A DNA stretch of 64,000 nucleotides from Meishania sp964351985 (GTDB lineage Bacteria > Bacteroidota > Bacteroidia > Flavobacteriales > Flavobacteriaceae). This document shows, in pieces, positions 1-6,788 of the stretch. Where the stretch lies: assembly GCA_964351985.1 (NCBI GenBank), contig CAYGPR010000013.1:1-64000 (forward strand), given 5' to 3'. Position 1 is the first letter of the stretch; every line of letters starts with the position of its first letter. The position numbers and the translations under genes are program-made. The notes under the pieces were generated by a model. That model made no database searches, was not told where the DNA came from, and saw only the letters and a program-made list of their open reading frames with translations.

Positions 1-702
1 TCCTTTGCCTATGAAGAAGACAAAGAAGTATTGCACAACATCAGTTTTAAAGCAAGTTCAGGCGACGTGATTGCCTTAGTAGGAAGCTCTGGTTCAGGTA
101 AATCGACCATTGCGGGTTTGGCGGCGACTTTTTTGAATCCACAATCAGGAACAATTACAATTGACGGAAAAGATGTTTCCAAGGTCAACCTCAATAGTTA
201 CCGCAAAAACTTGGGCGTTGTTTTACAGGATGAATTTCTGTTCGAGGGAAGCATTCGCGAGAACATTCTATTCCCGAGACCAAATGCCTCGGAAGAAGCA
301 TTGAAAGCCGCTGTAAAAGCTGCTTACGTTGATGAATTTACCGATAGATTCGAAGATGGGTTAGATACCTTAATCGGCGAAAGGGGCGTAAAACTTTCTG
401 GTGGGCAACGCCAACGGATCGCTCTTGCCCGCGCGGTACTTGCCGACCCAAAAATCCTAATCTTGGACGAAGCGACCTCTAACTTGGATACCGAAAGCGA
501 AGCCTTGATTCAAAAAAGTTTGGCCGAACTCACAAAAGGCCGAACCACTTTTGTCATTGCCCACCGATTGAGCACCATTCGAAAAGCGAACCAGATTTTG
601 GTCATTGAAGATGGGCGTATCGCCGAGCGAGGAACGCATGATGAGTTGATTGCGAAAGAGGGACGGTATTATAATTTGTTTACCTATCAGGCAAGGATTT
701 GA
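1..702 (+). CDS. ABC exporter, C-terminal ATPase domain (partial, 5' end outside window)
   Basis: The reading frame is open from base 1, so this is the 3' end of a longer gene; a TTG at 31 is only an internal codon. The visible ~233 residues are one complete nucleotide-binding domain: Walker A GSSGSGKST, Q-loop VVLQDEFLF, signature LSGGQRQR, Walker B ILILDEATS and the switch histidine in AHRLST. The SIRENI segment after the Q-loop and the DEATSNLDTESE D-loop are typical of fused exporters of the MsbA/LmrA type, in which an N-terminal six-helix membrane domain precedes this ATPase. It would be an inner-membrane homodimeric or heterodimeric exporter; the substrate cannot be told. It is convergent with the ferredoxin gene, with a hairpin repeat between them. 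Confidence 0.9.
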   Translation, partial: SFAYEEDKEVLHNISFKASSGDVIALVGSSGSGKSTIAGLAATFLNPQSGTITIDGKDVSKVNLNSYRKNLGVVLQDEFLFEGSIRENILFPRPNASEEALKAAVKAAYVDEFTDRFEDGLDTLIGERGVKLSGGQRQRIALARAVLADPKILILDEATSNLDTESEALIQKSLAELTKGRTTFVIAHRLSTIRKANQILVIEDGRIAERGTHDELIAKEGRYYNLFTYQARI

Positions 703-836
703 TTTCGAAGACGTCTTTGCGAGCGAAGCGAAGCAATCTGTTTAATTAGGACCAAAGTTCGACAGATTGCCACGTCGCCACGGCCAGGCTAGAAAATAAC
801 AATTATTTTTTTTGCTTCTCGCAATGACGTATTTCA
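703..836. repeat. Dispersed inverted-repeat element between convergent genes
   Basis: The outer arms are ACGTCTTTGCGAG at 711-723 and CTCGCAATGACGT at 818-830. The inner arms are GCAATCTG at 733-740 and CAGATTGC at 763-770. The whole ~120 nt could fold into an interrupted hairpin. Elements built from CATTGCGAG...GCAATCTG are recurrent intergenic repeats in flavobacterial genomes (general knowledge). Position between convergent stops fits a role as a transcript-end hairpin, although there is no clean T-tract. Confidence 0.6.
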
Positions 837-837
837 A

Positions 838-1167
838 TTAACTCTCCGGTGCCAACTCCACCTCCAAACCATCCAAATCTTCGGTCATTCTGATCTGACA
901 ACCCAACCGACTGTTATCCTCGACATAAAAAGCTTCCGACAACATCGCTTCTTCTTCATCCGATTTTTCAGGAATTTCGTGGTCCGATTTTACATAACAT
1001 TGGCAAGAGGCGCACATGGCCATTCCGCCGCAGACACCTATAGTACCTTCGGGAGCGAGTTCGTAGGAGCGAACGACTTCCATAAGGTTCATGTTCATAT
1101 CGGTCGGGGCATCTACATCATGTGTAACGCCTTCGCGATCGGTTATTTTAATTTTAATGTCTTTCAA
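838..1167 (-). CDS. Adrenodoxin-type 2Fe-2S ferredoxin
   Basis: A 109-residue soluble ferredoxin. The cluster ligands are C46, C52, C55 and C90, giving CX5CX2CX34C, which is the adrenodoxin/Isc-Fdx spacing rather than the plant type. It ends in an acidic tail, as usual for partners of flavin reductases. It probably carries electrons from the ferredoxin-NADP reductase encoded at 1582-2643, with Fe-S assembly proteins Nfu and Mrp further upstream on the same strand. The cluster as a whole suggests electron supply to iron-sulfur assembly or a monooxygenase. The reductase and this gene are separated by an inserted four-helix-bundle gene. Confidence 0.9.
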   Translation of the reverse strand: MKDIKIKITDREGVTHDVDAPTDMNMNLMEVVRSYELAPEGTIGVCGGMAMCASCQCYVKSDHEIPEKSDEEEAMLSEAFYVEDNSRLGCQIRMTEDLDGLEVELAPES

Positions 1168-1201
1168 AAGGACTTAGTAGTTAGGTGTTAGTGAACTAGT
1201 T

Positions 1202-1549
1202 TTATTTCATTGATTGTATTAGCCCGTAAAGCATCCGCGAAATTTCATTTGATTTGTCAATTAGTTCTTTTATCTTTTCTGTTGGTAAGAACCCCAATCT
1301 TTCAGACAAATATAACATAGATCTTACTTCGCTATTTGAGCTAATGGAAATATAAAGGAATCTAATAAAATCAGGATTTGTCCTTCTATCAAAACCTTCG
1401 GCAATGTTATTGGATATGGAAACTGAAGCGCGCGTAATTTGGTCTTTAAAAGAATAGTCTTTTAGGATGGAAAAGTCCTTATAAATAGAGACTGCAAAAT
1501 CTTGAGATTTTTGCCAAACAAGTAAATCCTCAAATTTTTTTACAGCCAT
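1202..1549 (-). CDS. Four-helix-bundle protein of the 23S rRNA intervening-sequence (IVP/S23) family
   Basis: 115 residues, nearly all helical, with the family hallmarks FEDLLVWQKS near the N-terminus, QITRASVSISNNIAEG in the middle and FLYISISSNSEVRS after it. Members were first found in intervening sequences inside 23S rRNA genes but are common as free-standing genes in Bacteroidota; biochemical function is not settled. Here it sits between ferredoxin and ferredoxin reductase on the same strand, with short low-complexity flanks (1168-1201 and 1550-1581, rich in TTAG/CTAA). That looks like insertion into an existing gene pair. No rRNA is nearby. Confidence 0.88.
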   Translation of the reverse strand: MAVKKFEDLLVWQKSQDFAVSIYKDFSILKDYSFKDQITRASVSISNNIAEGFDRRTNPDFIRFLYISISSNSEVRSMLYLSERLGFLPTEKIKELIDKSNEISRMLYGLIQSMK

Positions 1550-1581
1550 AAAATTTTACTTGCTCCTAACTCCTTGTTCCT

Positions 1582-2643
1582 TTAATCAATTGCTTTTACA
1601 ACAGCCTTCGGCGCTTCTTTTTTACTTCCATCAAAACCATTGATGCCTCCTACAGTTGTGTATTTCAAAACATATTTTTTATCCGGAAAAATACGCTGAT
1701 AAGCACTTTGGCACATTAACGTCGCTTCGTGAAATCCGCAGAGAATCAGCTTTAATTTTCCGGGATAGGTGTTGACATCGCCAATGGCATAGATACCGGG
1801 AATGTTGGTTTGATAGTCCAAAGTATTATCGACTTTGATGGCGTTCTTTTCGATTTCGAGTCCCCAGTCCCCAATAGGGCCTAATTTTGGGGAAAGTCCG
1901 AATAGGGGGATGAAATTATCGACTTCCAAAATGATATCCTCGTCTGCATTTGTTGTTTTTCGAATGAGAACGGCTTCTAGTTTGTCATTGCCTTTTAGCC
2001 CAACTATTTCAGCGGGAGTTATCAATTTGATTTTTCCATCGTTTTTTAAGTGTTGTACTTTCTCAACGGAATCCAAAGCACCACGAAATTCATTTCTACG
2101 GTGTACCAAAGTGACTTCGGAGGCGACATCAGCTAGGAAAATACTCCAGTCCAAAGCGGAATCTCCTCCTCCGGCAATGACCACTTTTTTATCGCGATAG
2201 ACCTCTGGGTCTTTTATAAAATAATTAACGCCCTTATCCTCAAAATCGGTAATATTTTCAAGCAAGGGTTTGCGCGGTTCAAAACTTCCCAGTCCGCCAG
2301 CGATGGCGACGATGGGCGCCTGGTGTTTCGTGCCCTTGTTGGTCGTTACGATAAACGAACCATCTTCCAGTTTTTCAATGGTCTCGGCGCGTTCGCCCAA
2401 TGTAAATCCGGGTTGAAAGGGTTTGATCTGTTCCATCAGATTATCGACCAGTTCGCCTGCCAGTACTTCGGGGAAACCGGGGATATCGTAAATCGGCTTC
2501 TTCGGATAGATTTCGGAACATTGCCCGCCAGCTTGCGGAAGTGCATCGATCAAATGGCATTTGAGTTGTAGAAGTCCCGCCTCAAAAACGGCAAAAAGCC
2601 CTGTTGGGCCCGCACCTATAATCAGTATATCTGTTTTAATCAT
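1582..2643 (-). CDS. Ferredoxin--NADP(+) reductase, thioredoxin-reductase-like
   Basis: 353 residues with the FAD-binding GAGPTG motif at the N-terminus (about residues 9-14), the NAD(P)H-binding GGGDSALDW motif in the middle and the C-terminal FAD motif YAIGDVNTYPGK. There is no redox-active CxxC between the two nucleotide motifs, which separates TrxR-like ferredoxin reductases from real thioredoxin reductases. It moves electrons between NADPH and ferredoxin in the cytoplasm; the ferredoxin at 838-1167 is the likely partner. A TAGCTTTG -7 element lies about 26-33 nt upstream of the ATG. Confidence 0.9.
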   Translation of the reverse strand: MIKTDILIIGAGPTGLFAVFEAGLLQLKCHLIDALPQAGGQCSEIYPKKPIYDIPGFPEVLAGELVDNLMEQIKPFQPGFTLGERAETIEKLEDGSFIVTTNKGTKHQAPIVAIAGGLGSFEPRKPLLENITDFEDKGVNYFIKDPEVYRDKKVVIAGGGDSALDWSIFLADVASEVTLVHRRNEFRGALDSVEKVQHLKNDGKIKLITPAEIVGLKGNDKLEAVLIRKTTNADEDIILEVDNFIPLFGLSPKLGPIGDWGLEIEKNAIKVDNTLDYQTNIPGIYAIGDVNTYPGKLKLILCGFHEATLMCQSAYQRIFPDKKYVLKYTTVGGINGFDGSKKEAPKAVVKAID

Positions 2644-2668
2644 TAAAATAAGGGTTTGGAAATCGTTG

Positions 2669-2676
2669 CAAAGCTA
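2669..2676 (-). promoter_or_regulatory. Bacteroidota -7 element TAGCTTTG upstream of ferredoxin reductase
   Basis: Exact match to TAnnTTTG on the minus strand, 26-33 nt upstream of the ATG at 2643. A TTTTG at 2691-2695 could serve as the -33 box, but the 14-nt spacer is short. Confidence 0.5.
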
Positions 2677-2718
2677 TTACAACAAAAAATCAAAATTTAT
2701 GACTTTTGTCAGGTAGAT

Positions 2719-2967
2719 CTAGGCTATGTTCACGACTTCTTCGATTTGCGGGGCATATTTTTTAATAGTCATTTCCACCCCACTTTTTAGCGTCATTTGG
2801 TTGACCGTACAACCTACGCAGGCGCCTTCAAGCCTAACTTTGACGGAATTTTCATTATCAATGGAAACGAGTGAAATATCGCCCCCATCGCTTTGTAAAA
2901 AAGGACGGATTTCATCCAAAGCCTTTTCAACGTTCAATCTTAGTTCTTCGGAAGTCATCGTTACCAT
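2719..2967 (-). CDS. NifU-like C-terminal domain protein (Nfu), Fe-S scaffold/carrier
   Basis: 82 residues that correspond to a single NifU C-terminal domain: an N-terminal helix LNVEKALDEIRPFL, the SDGGDISLV strand and the cluster-binding CVGC motif at about residues 50-53. Nfu proteins bind a labile 4Fe-4S cluster between two monomers and pass it to target enzymes. The start lies 2 nt after the Mrp stop, so both are almost certainly co-transcribed and act in the same cytosolic cluster-transfer step. A second ATG three codons in (2958) is equally possible. Confidence 0.92.
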   Translation of the reverse strand: MVTMTSEELRLNVEKALDEIRPFLQSDGGDISLVSIDNENSVKVRLEGACVGCTVNQMTLKSGVEMTIKKYAPQIEEVVNIA

Positions 2968-2969
2968 AA

Positions 2970-4112
2970 CTACTTCTTTTTGACAGCGGCACAGCCGGCC
3001 ATCGTTGTTATCTTTATCGCTTCCGTTGGGGGAAGACTTTTATTTCTGTTGACCAATTCTTGTACTACATTTTTCGTCAGTTCTTCAAAAGCGGCTTCAA
3101 TGGGAGTAGCCGTTTGCATGGCAGCGGGTCTTCCGACATCGCCCGCCTCACGGATACTCTGTACCAAAGGAATTTCCCCTAAAAATGGAACTTTTAAATC
3201 TTCGGCCAGATGTTTAGCCCCTTCTTTTCCAAAGATATAATATTTGTTCTCAGGAAGTTCATCAGGTGTAAAATAGGCCATATTCTCCACAATGCCCAAA
3301 ACAGGTACATTAATTGAATCTTGCTGGAACATCGCAACACCCTTTTTGGCATCGGCAAGAGCTACTTCTTGAGGCGTACTTACAATGACCGCACCCGTAA
3401 CCGGCATCGCCTGCATAATACTCAAATGAATATCTCCGGTTCCAGGAGGTAGATCCAACAACATGAAATCAAGTTCGCCCCAATGCGCATCAAAAATCAT
3501 TTGGTTCAAGGCTTTGGAAGCCATAGGTCCTCGCCAAATAACCGCTTGGTTCGGTTGGGTAAAAAATCCAATAGAGAGCATTTTGACTCCATAGCTCTCC
3601 ACAGGCTTCATTTTTGATTTTCCGTTAACGTTGACCGCCAATGGTTTTTCTTGGGCCACATCGAACATAATCGGCATCGATGGGCCGTAGATATCAGCAT
3701 CCAGGAGTCCGACTTTAAAACCCATTTTTGCAAGCGTAACCGCAAGATTTGCGGTCACTGTAGATTTTCCAACACCTCCCTTTCCAGAAGCTACGGCGAT
3801 TATATTCTGGATTCCTGGAATGGGTTTTCCCTTTATTTCGTTGACTTTGGGTTTTGCAGCAGGGGCATCGACCTTGACATTGATTTTTATTTTTGCCTTT
3901 TCGTAAACCTCCTTATGGATAATTTTCAGGATTTCTACTTCGGTCTTTTTCCGTGCCTGTAAGCTGGGATTGTTGATCGTAATATCGATCTCCACCTCAT
4001 CGCCAAAAATCTGTATGTTCTTGATCGCCCCACTTTCGACCATATTCTGTCCCTCTCCGGGGACGGTAATATGCTCCAAAGCCCTTAAAATGTCTTTTTT
4101 ATCTAACTTCAT
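2970..4112 (-). CDS. Mrp/NBP35-family iron-sulfur carrier ATPase
   Basis: 380 residues. An N-terminal MIP18/DUF59-like domain (about 1-90) is followed by a ParA/MinD-like P-loop domain with the deviant Walker A GKGGVGKST, a DADIYGPSMP switch segment and LLDLPPGTGD. The C-terminal region of other Mrp proteins that carries a CxxC pair is represented here only by AGCAAVKKK, so the cluster-binding cysteines are not obvious. Such proteins hold and transfer 4Fe-4S clusters. The gene is followed at 2 nt by nfu. An exact TATCTTTG -7 element lies 23-30 nt upstream. Confidence 0.9.
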   Translation of the reverse strand: MKLDKKDILRALEHITVPGEGQNMVESGAIKNIQIFGDEVEIDITINNPSLQARKKTEVEILKIIHKEVYEKAKIKINVKVDAPAAKPKVNEIKGKPIPGIQNIIAVASGKGGVGKSTVTANLAVTLAKMGFKVGLLDADIYGPSMPIMFDVAQEKPLAVNVNGKSKMKPVESYGVKMLSIGFFTQPNQAVIWRGPMASKALNQMIFDAHWGELDFMLLDLPPGTGDIHLSIMQAMPVTGAVIVSTPQEVALADAKKGVAMFQQDSINVPVLGIVENMAYFTPDELPENKYYIFGKEGAKHLAEDLKVPFLGEIPLVQSIREAGDVGRPAAMQTATPIEAAFEELTKNVVQELVNRNKSLPPTEAIKITTMAGCAAVKKK

Positions 4113-4134
4113 TATATATATTCATTCTAAACAA

Positions 4135-4142
4135 CAAAGATA
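4135..4142 (-). promoter_or_regulatory. Bacteroidota -7 element TATCTTTG upstream of mrp
   Basis: Exact TAnnTTTG on the minus strand, 23-30 nt upstream of the mrp ATG (4112). No clear TTTG -33 box was found at the usual distance. Confidence 0.5.
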
Positions 4143-4263
4143 GGACTTCGCCATGAGACAGGGAAGCTATTGAATTGAAAATGAATATGGCACGATAGAG
4201 AAAACTTTGATGGAATAATCACAAAAACGTACATTCGGGCAGACGAATCAAAACTTGAAATTA

Positions 4264-5931
4264 ATGCATCTTACCGAAAGAAAAACAAAGGCCTTTTTAC
4301 TTTTGACTGTTGTCATTTTCTTGGCAGGAGCTTGTAAAAAAGAAAAAAACAGTTTTTCAAAAGAAGATGTAAAAGGTGCCGAAAAATTGATTGGTATTGA
4401 GTTTTCTAAAAATAATATGGATACGCTATACCCGTATTTACAGGAAAATAGAATAGGTTTCGACTCTTTACGAAAATATCCCTTGGACAACGAAGTCTTC
4501 CCGGCGATACGGTTTGATCCGCTACCCAAAAATTTTGTCCCTCGGCCCCAAGATGACTTTCCAATATGGGAAGTCCCAACGGATGTCGAATTACCCGAGC
4601 GAACCGCTGAACTTGCCTTTTATACGATTCCGCAATTGGCATCTTTGATAAAAAATCGAAAAATCACTTCTTTGGAACTGACCGAATTTTTTATCGAGCG
4701 TATCAAGAAATATGATTCGGTGTTGCAGTCGACCATTACCATCACGGAGGAATTGGCCATCGAACAGGCGAAAAAGATGGATAAAGAATTGGCCGATGGA
4801 AACTATAGGGGTATTTTACACGGTATACCCTACGGCGTAAAGGATTTGATGGCGGTCGAGGGCTATAAAACAACTTGGGGAGCCGAACCCTATAAAGATC
4901 AAGAACTGGCGGTAACCGCAACGGTCGTCGAAAAACTACAAGCGGCAGGTGGCGTTCTAATCGCGAAATTGGTCTCGGGATCTTTGGCAAGAGGCGATGT
5001 CTGGTTCGGAGGGAAAACTAAAAACCCTTGGGATGTGGAAGAAGGAGCAAGTGGTTCATCGGCGGGTTCCGGTTCTGCCACCTCCGCAGGTTTGGTACCC
5101 TTTGCGCTAGGGACGGAAACTTTGGGGTCGATTACTTCCCCGAGCACCAAAAACGGGATTACCGGACTACGCCCAACATACGGAAGAGTTAGTCGTCACG
5201 GTGTAATGTCCTTGAGCTGGTCGATGGACAAGGTCGGCCCGATGGCCAGGTCGGCTGAAGATTGTGCCATAGTTTATAGTATTATCCAAGGGCCAGACCC
5301 TAAAGACCAAACCACCACGGACTTTGATTTTGGCTTTGACACTAAAAAGGATTTCAAATCGTTGCGCGTCGCCTATCTGAAAGAGGATATCGAAAAGGAT
5401 ACTACTGACCATAAGGAAAATCTGGAAAAAGCGATAAAGACTTTTAAGGATACAGGCATTGACCTAACGGAAGTCGAACTTCCGACCCAAATCCCGTTTA
5501 AAGGATTCGATATTATCCTACGTGCGGAAGCGGGTGCTTTTTTCGATGATTTGGTACGGTCGGGCGGTGTTGATTCTATGGTCGAACAGGACCAGAAATC
5601 ACGGGCCAATTCGTTGCGGCAAGCACGCTTTATTCCTGCTGTGGAATACATACAAGCGAATAGGCATCGGCAGGTGCTCATCGAACAAATGCAGGAGTTG
5701 TTAAAAGACTTTGATGTAATTATCTCCCCGACCTTTGGCAACAAACAGTTATTGATCACCAACCTTACCGGACACCCTGTTATTTCCATACCTACAGGGC
5801 TAGATGACGAAAAGCATCCTACCAGTATGACCTTGGTGGGCAATCTTTATGATGAAGCGAGTATTTTGTTATTGGCAAAGGCTTTTCAGGAAGCGACCTT
5901 GTTCGATGAAATGCATCCGGAAGGATATTAA
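4264..5931 (+). CDS. Amidase-signature family lipoprotein
   Basis: 555 residues from the ATG at 4264 (an in-frame TTG three codons earlier is less likely). Residues 8-24 form a lipoprotein signal ending in the lipobox LAGAC, so the protein is secreted and lipid-anchored. The amidase-signature domain starts near residue 115. The Ser-cisSer-Lys triad is K193 in GVKDL, S265 in the GASGSSAGSG glycine/serine loop and S289 in ETLGSIT; the 24-residue spacing between the two serines matches GatA. The extra ~90 residues before the domain and the lipid anchor rule out the tRNA amidotransferase subunit. It probably hydrolyses amide bonds of an exogenous substrate. Confidence 0.88.
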   Translation: MHLTERKTKAFLLLTVVIFLAGACKKEKNSFSKEDVKGAEKLIGIEFSKNNMDTLYPYLQENRIGFDSLRKYPLDNEVFPAIRFDPLPKNFVPRPQDDFPIWEVPTDVELPERTAELAFYTIPQLASLIKNRKITSLELTEFFIERIKKYDSVLQSTITITEELAIEQAKKMDKELADGNYRGILHGIPYGVKDLMAVEGYKTTWGAEPYKDQELAVTATVVEKLQAAGGVLIAKLVSGSLARGDVWFGGKTKNPWDVEEGASGSSAGSGSATSAGLVPFALGTETLGSITSPSTKNGITGLRPTYGRVSRHGVMSLSWSMDKVGPMARSAEDCAIVYSIIQGPDPKDQTTTDFDFGFDTKKDFKSLRVAYLKEDIEKDTTDHKENLEKAIKTFKDTGIDLTEVELPTQIPFKGFDIILRAEAGAFFDDLVRSGGVDSMVEQDQKSRANSLRQARFIPAVEYIQANRHRQVLIEQMQELLKDFDVIISPTFGNKQLLITNLTGHPVISIPTGLDDEKHPTSMTLVGNLYDEASILLLAKAFQEATLFDEMHPEGY

Positions 5932-5976
5932 TTGTTATCGTTTGAGATAGTTGAGTTGAAATTAATTATTTTGTAA

Positions 5977-6009
5977 AATGTCCTAATTTTTAAAAAATTA
6001 GGATATTTC
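5977..6009. terminator. Bidirectional terminator hairpin between amidase and ATPase1 genes
   Basis: TCCTAATTTTT at 5981-5991 pairs with its complement ending at 6003, extended outward by weaker A/T pairs. The A/T-rich stem with T-runs on both strands lies between two convergent genes and would end the long permease transcript as well as the amidase transcript. Confidence 0.65.
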
Positions 6010-6027
6010 AAAATATTGGACGACAGA

Positions 6028-6690
6028 TTAAACCATCCGCCCATCCAGTAAATTGATAATCCGTTTTCCATATTTGGCATTGGTCTCTGAATGGGTTACC
6101 TGAATAATGGTCACGCCCTCATCGTTCAATTGTTTGAACAGTTCCATGATTTCATCGCCTTGATTTGAGTTCAGGTTTCCCGTAGGTTCATCGGCTAAAA
6201 TCAATTTCGGTTTGCTGATCAAAGCGCGGGCCACGCCTACCAACTGTTGTTGGCCTCCGCTCAGTTGTGTGGGGAACAGATCTTTCTTTCCCACGATATT
6301 AAAGCGGTCTAGCATATCCGCGACCATGGCTTTTCGTTCCGAACCGCTCATCTTTTTATATAAAAGTGGCATTTCAAGGTTTTCATAAACTGTAAGTTCA
6401 TCGATTAGATGATAGGCCTGAAAAACAAACCCGATATACTGTTTGTACAAATTAGCCCGATGCTTTTCTTTAAGCTGATGTACAGGTTCATCGAGGAAGT
6501 TGTATTCCCCTTCGTCGAAATTGTCTAGCATCCCAATGACATTGAGTAAGGTCGATTTTCCTGACCCCGATGGTCCCATTACGGAGATAAACTCGCCTTC
6601 TTCGACCTCAAGATTGATATCCTTAAGAAGGAAGACACGCTGTCCGCCTTGTTGTACCCATTTAAAAATGTTGTTTAATTGTAGTAGCAT
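6028..6690 (-). CDS. ATPase1: LolD/MacB-type ABC ATPase with unusual signature and D-loop
   Basis: 220 residues from the ATG at 6690. The frame continues 29 codons upstream, but that stretch translates a dispersed repeat (FRAQSRT), so the longer start is rejected. Walker A is GPSGSGKST, the Q-loop FVFQAYHLIDELTV, Walker B LILADEPT and the H-loop THSE, all of the LolD/MacB/FtsE group. Two normally conserved places differ from ATPase2 (39902-40597): the signature reads LSGGQQQLVGVARAL instead of LSGGQQQRVAIARA, and the D-loop reads GNLNS instead of GNLDS. It is the last gene of the permease run, 98 nt after P1, and would power one or several of the permeases. Activity may be altered. Confidence 0.88.
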   Translation of the reverse strand: MLLQLNNIFKWVQQGGQRVFLLKDINLEVEEGEFISVMGPSGSGKSTLLNVIGMLDNFDEGEYNFLDEPVHQLKEKHRANLYKQYIGFVFQAYHLIDELTVYENLEMPLLYKKMSGSERKAMVADMLDRFNIVGKKDLFPTQLSGGQQQLVGVARALISKPKLILADEPTGNLNSNQGDEIMELFKQLNDEGVTIIQVTHSETNAKYGKRIINLLDGRMV

Positions 6691-6706
6691 GTTTTCTTTG
6701 TTTTGT

Positions 6707-6776
6707 CTCCTCGAGCACAGTCGAGAGATAATTATCAGTTTACTTGTCAAAGTTCTCGACTGCGCTCGAAATGACA
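6707..6776. repeat. Dispersed CTCGACTGCGCTCGAA repeat pair
   Basis: CTCGAGCACAGTCGAGAG at 6711-6728 faces TTCTCGACTGCGCTCGAA at 6753-6770 as an imperfect inverted pair. The same TTCTCGACTGCGCTCGAA core recurs at 14938-14955. On the minus strand both copies read through in frame as (F/V)RAQSRT, which artificially lengthens the downstream ORFs. Confidence 0.65.
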
Positions 6777-6788
6777 TTTTATATTTTT

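Noticed and set aside
6691..6777. Longer ATPase1 frame starting at 6777
   Set aside because: The extra residues are the translation of a dispersed repeat and precede the normal LolD-type N-terminus.
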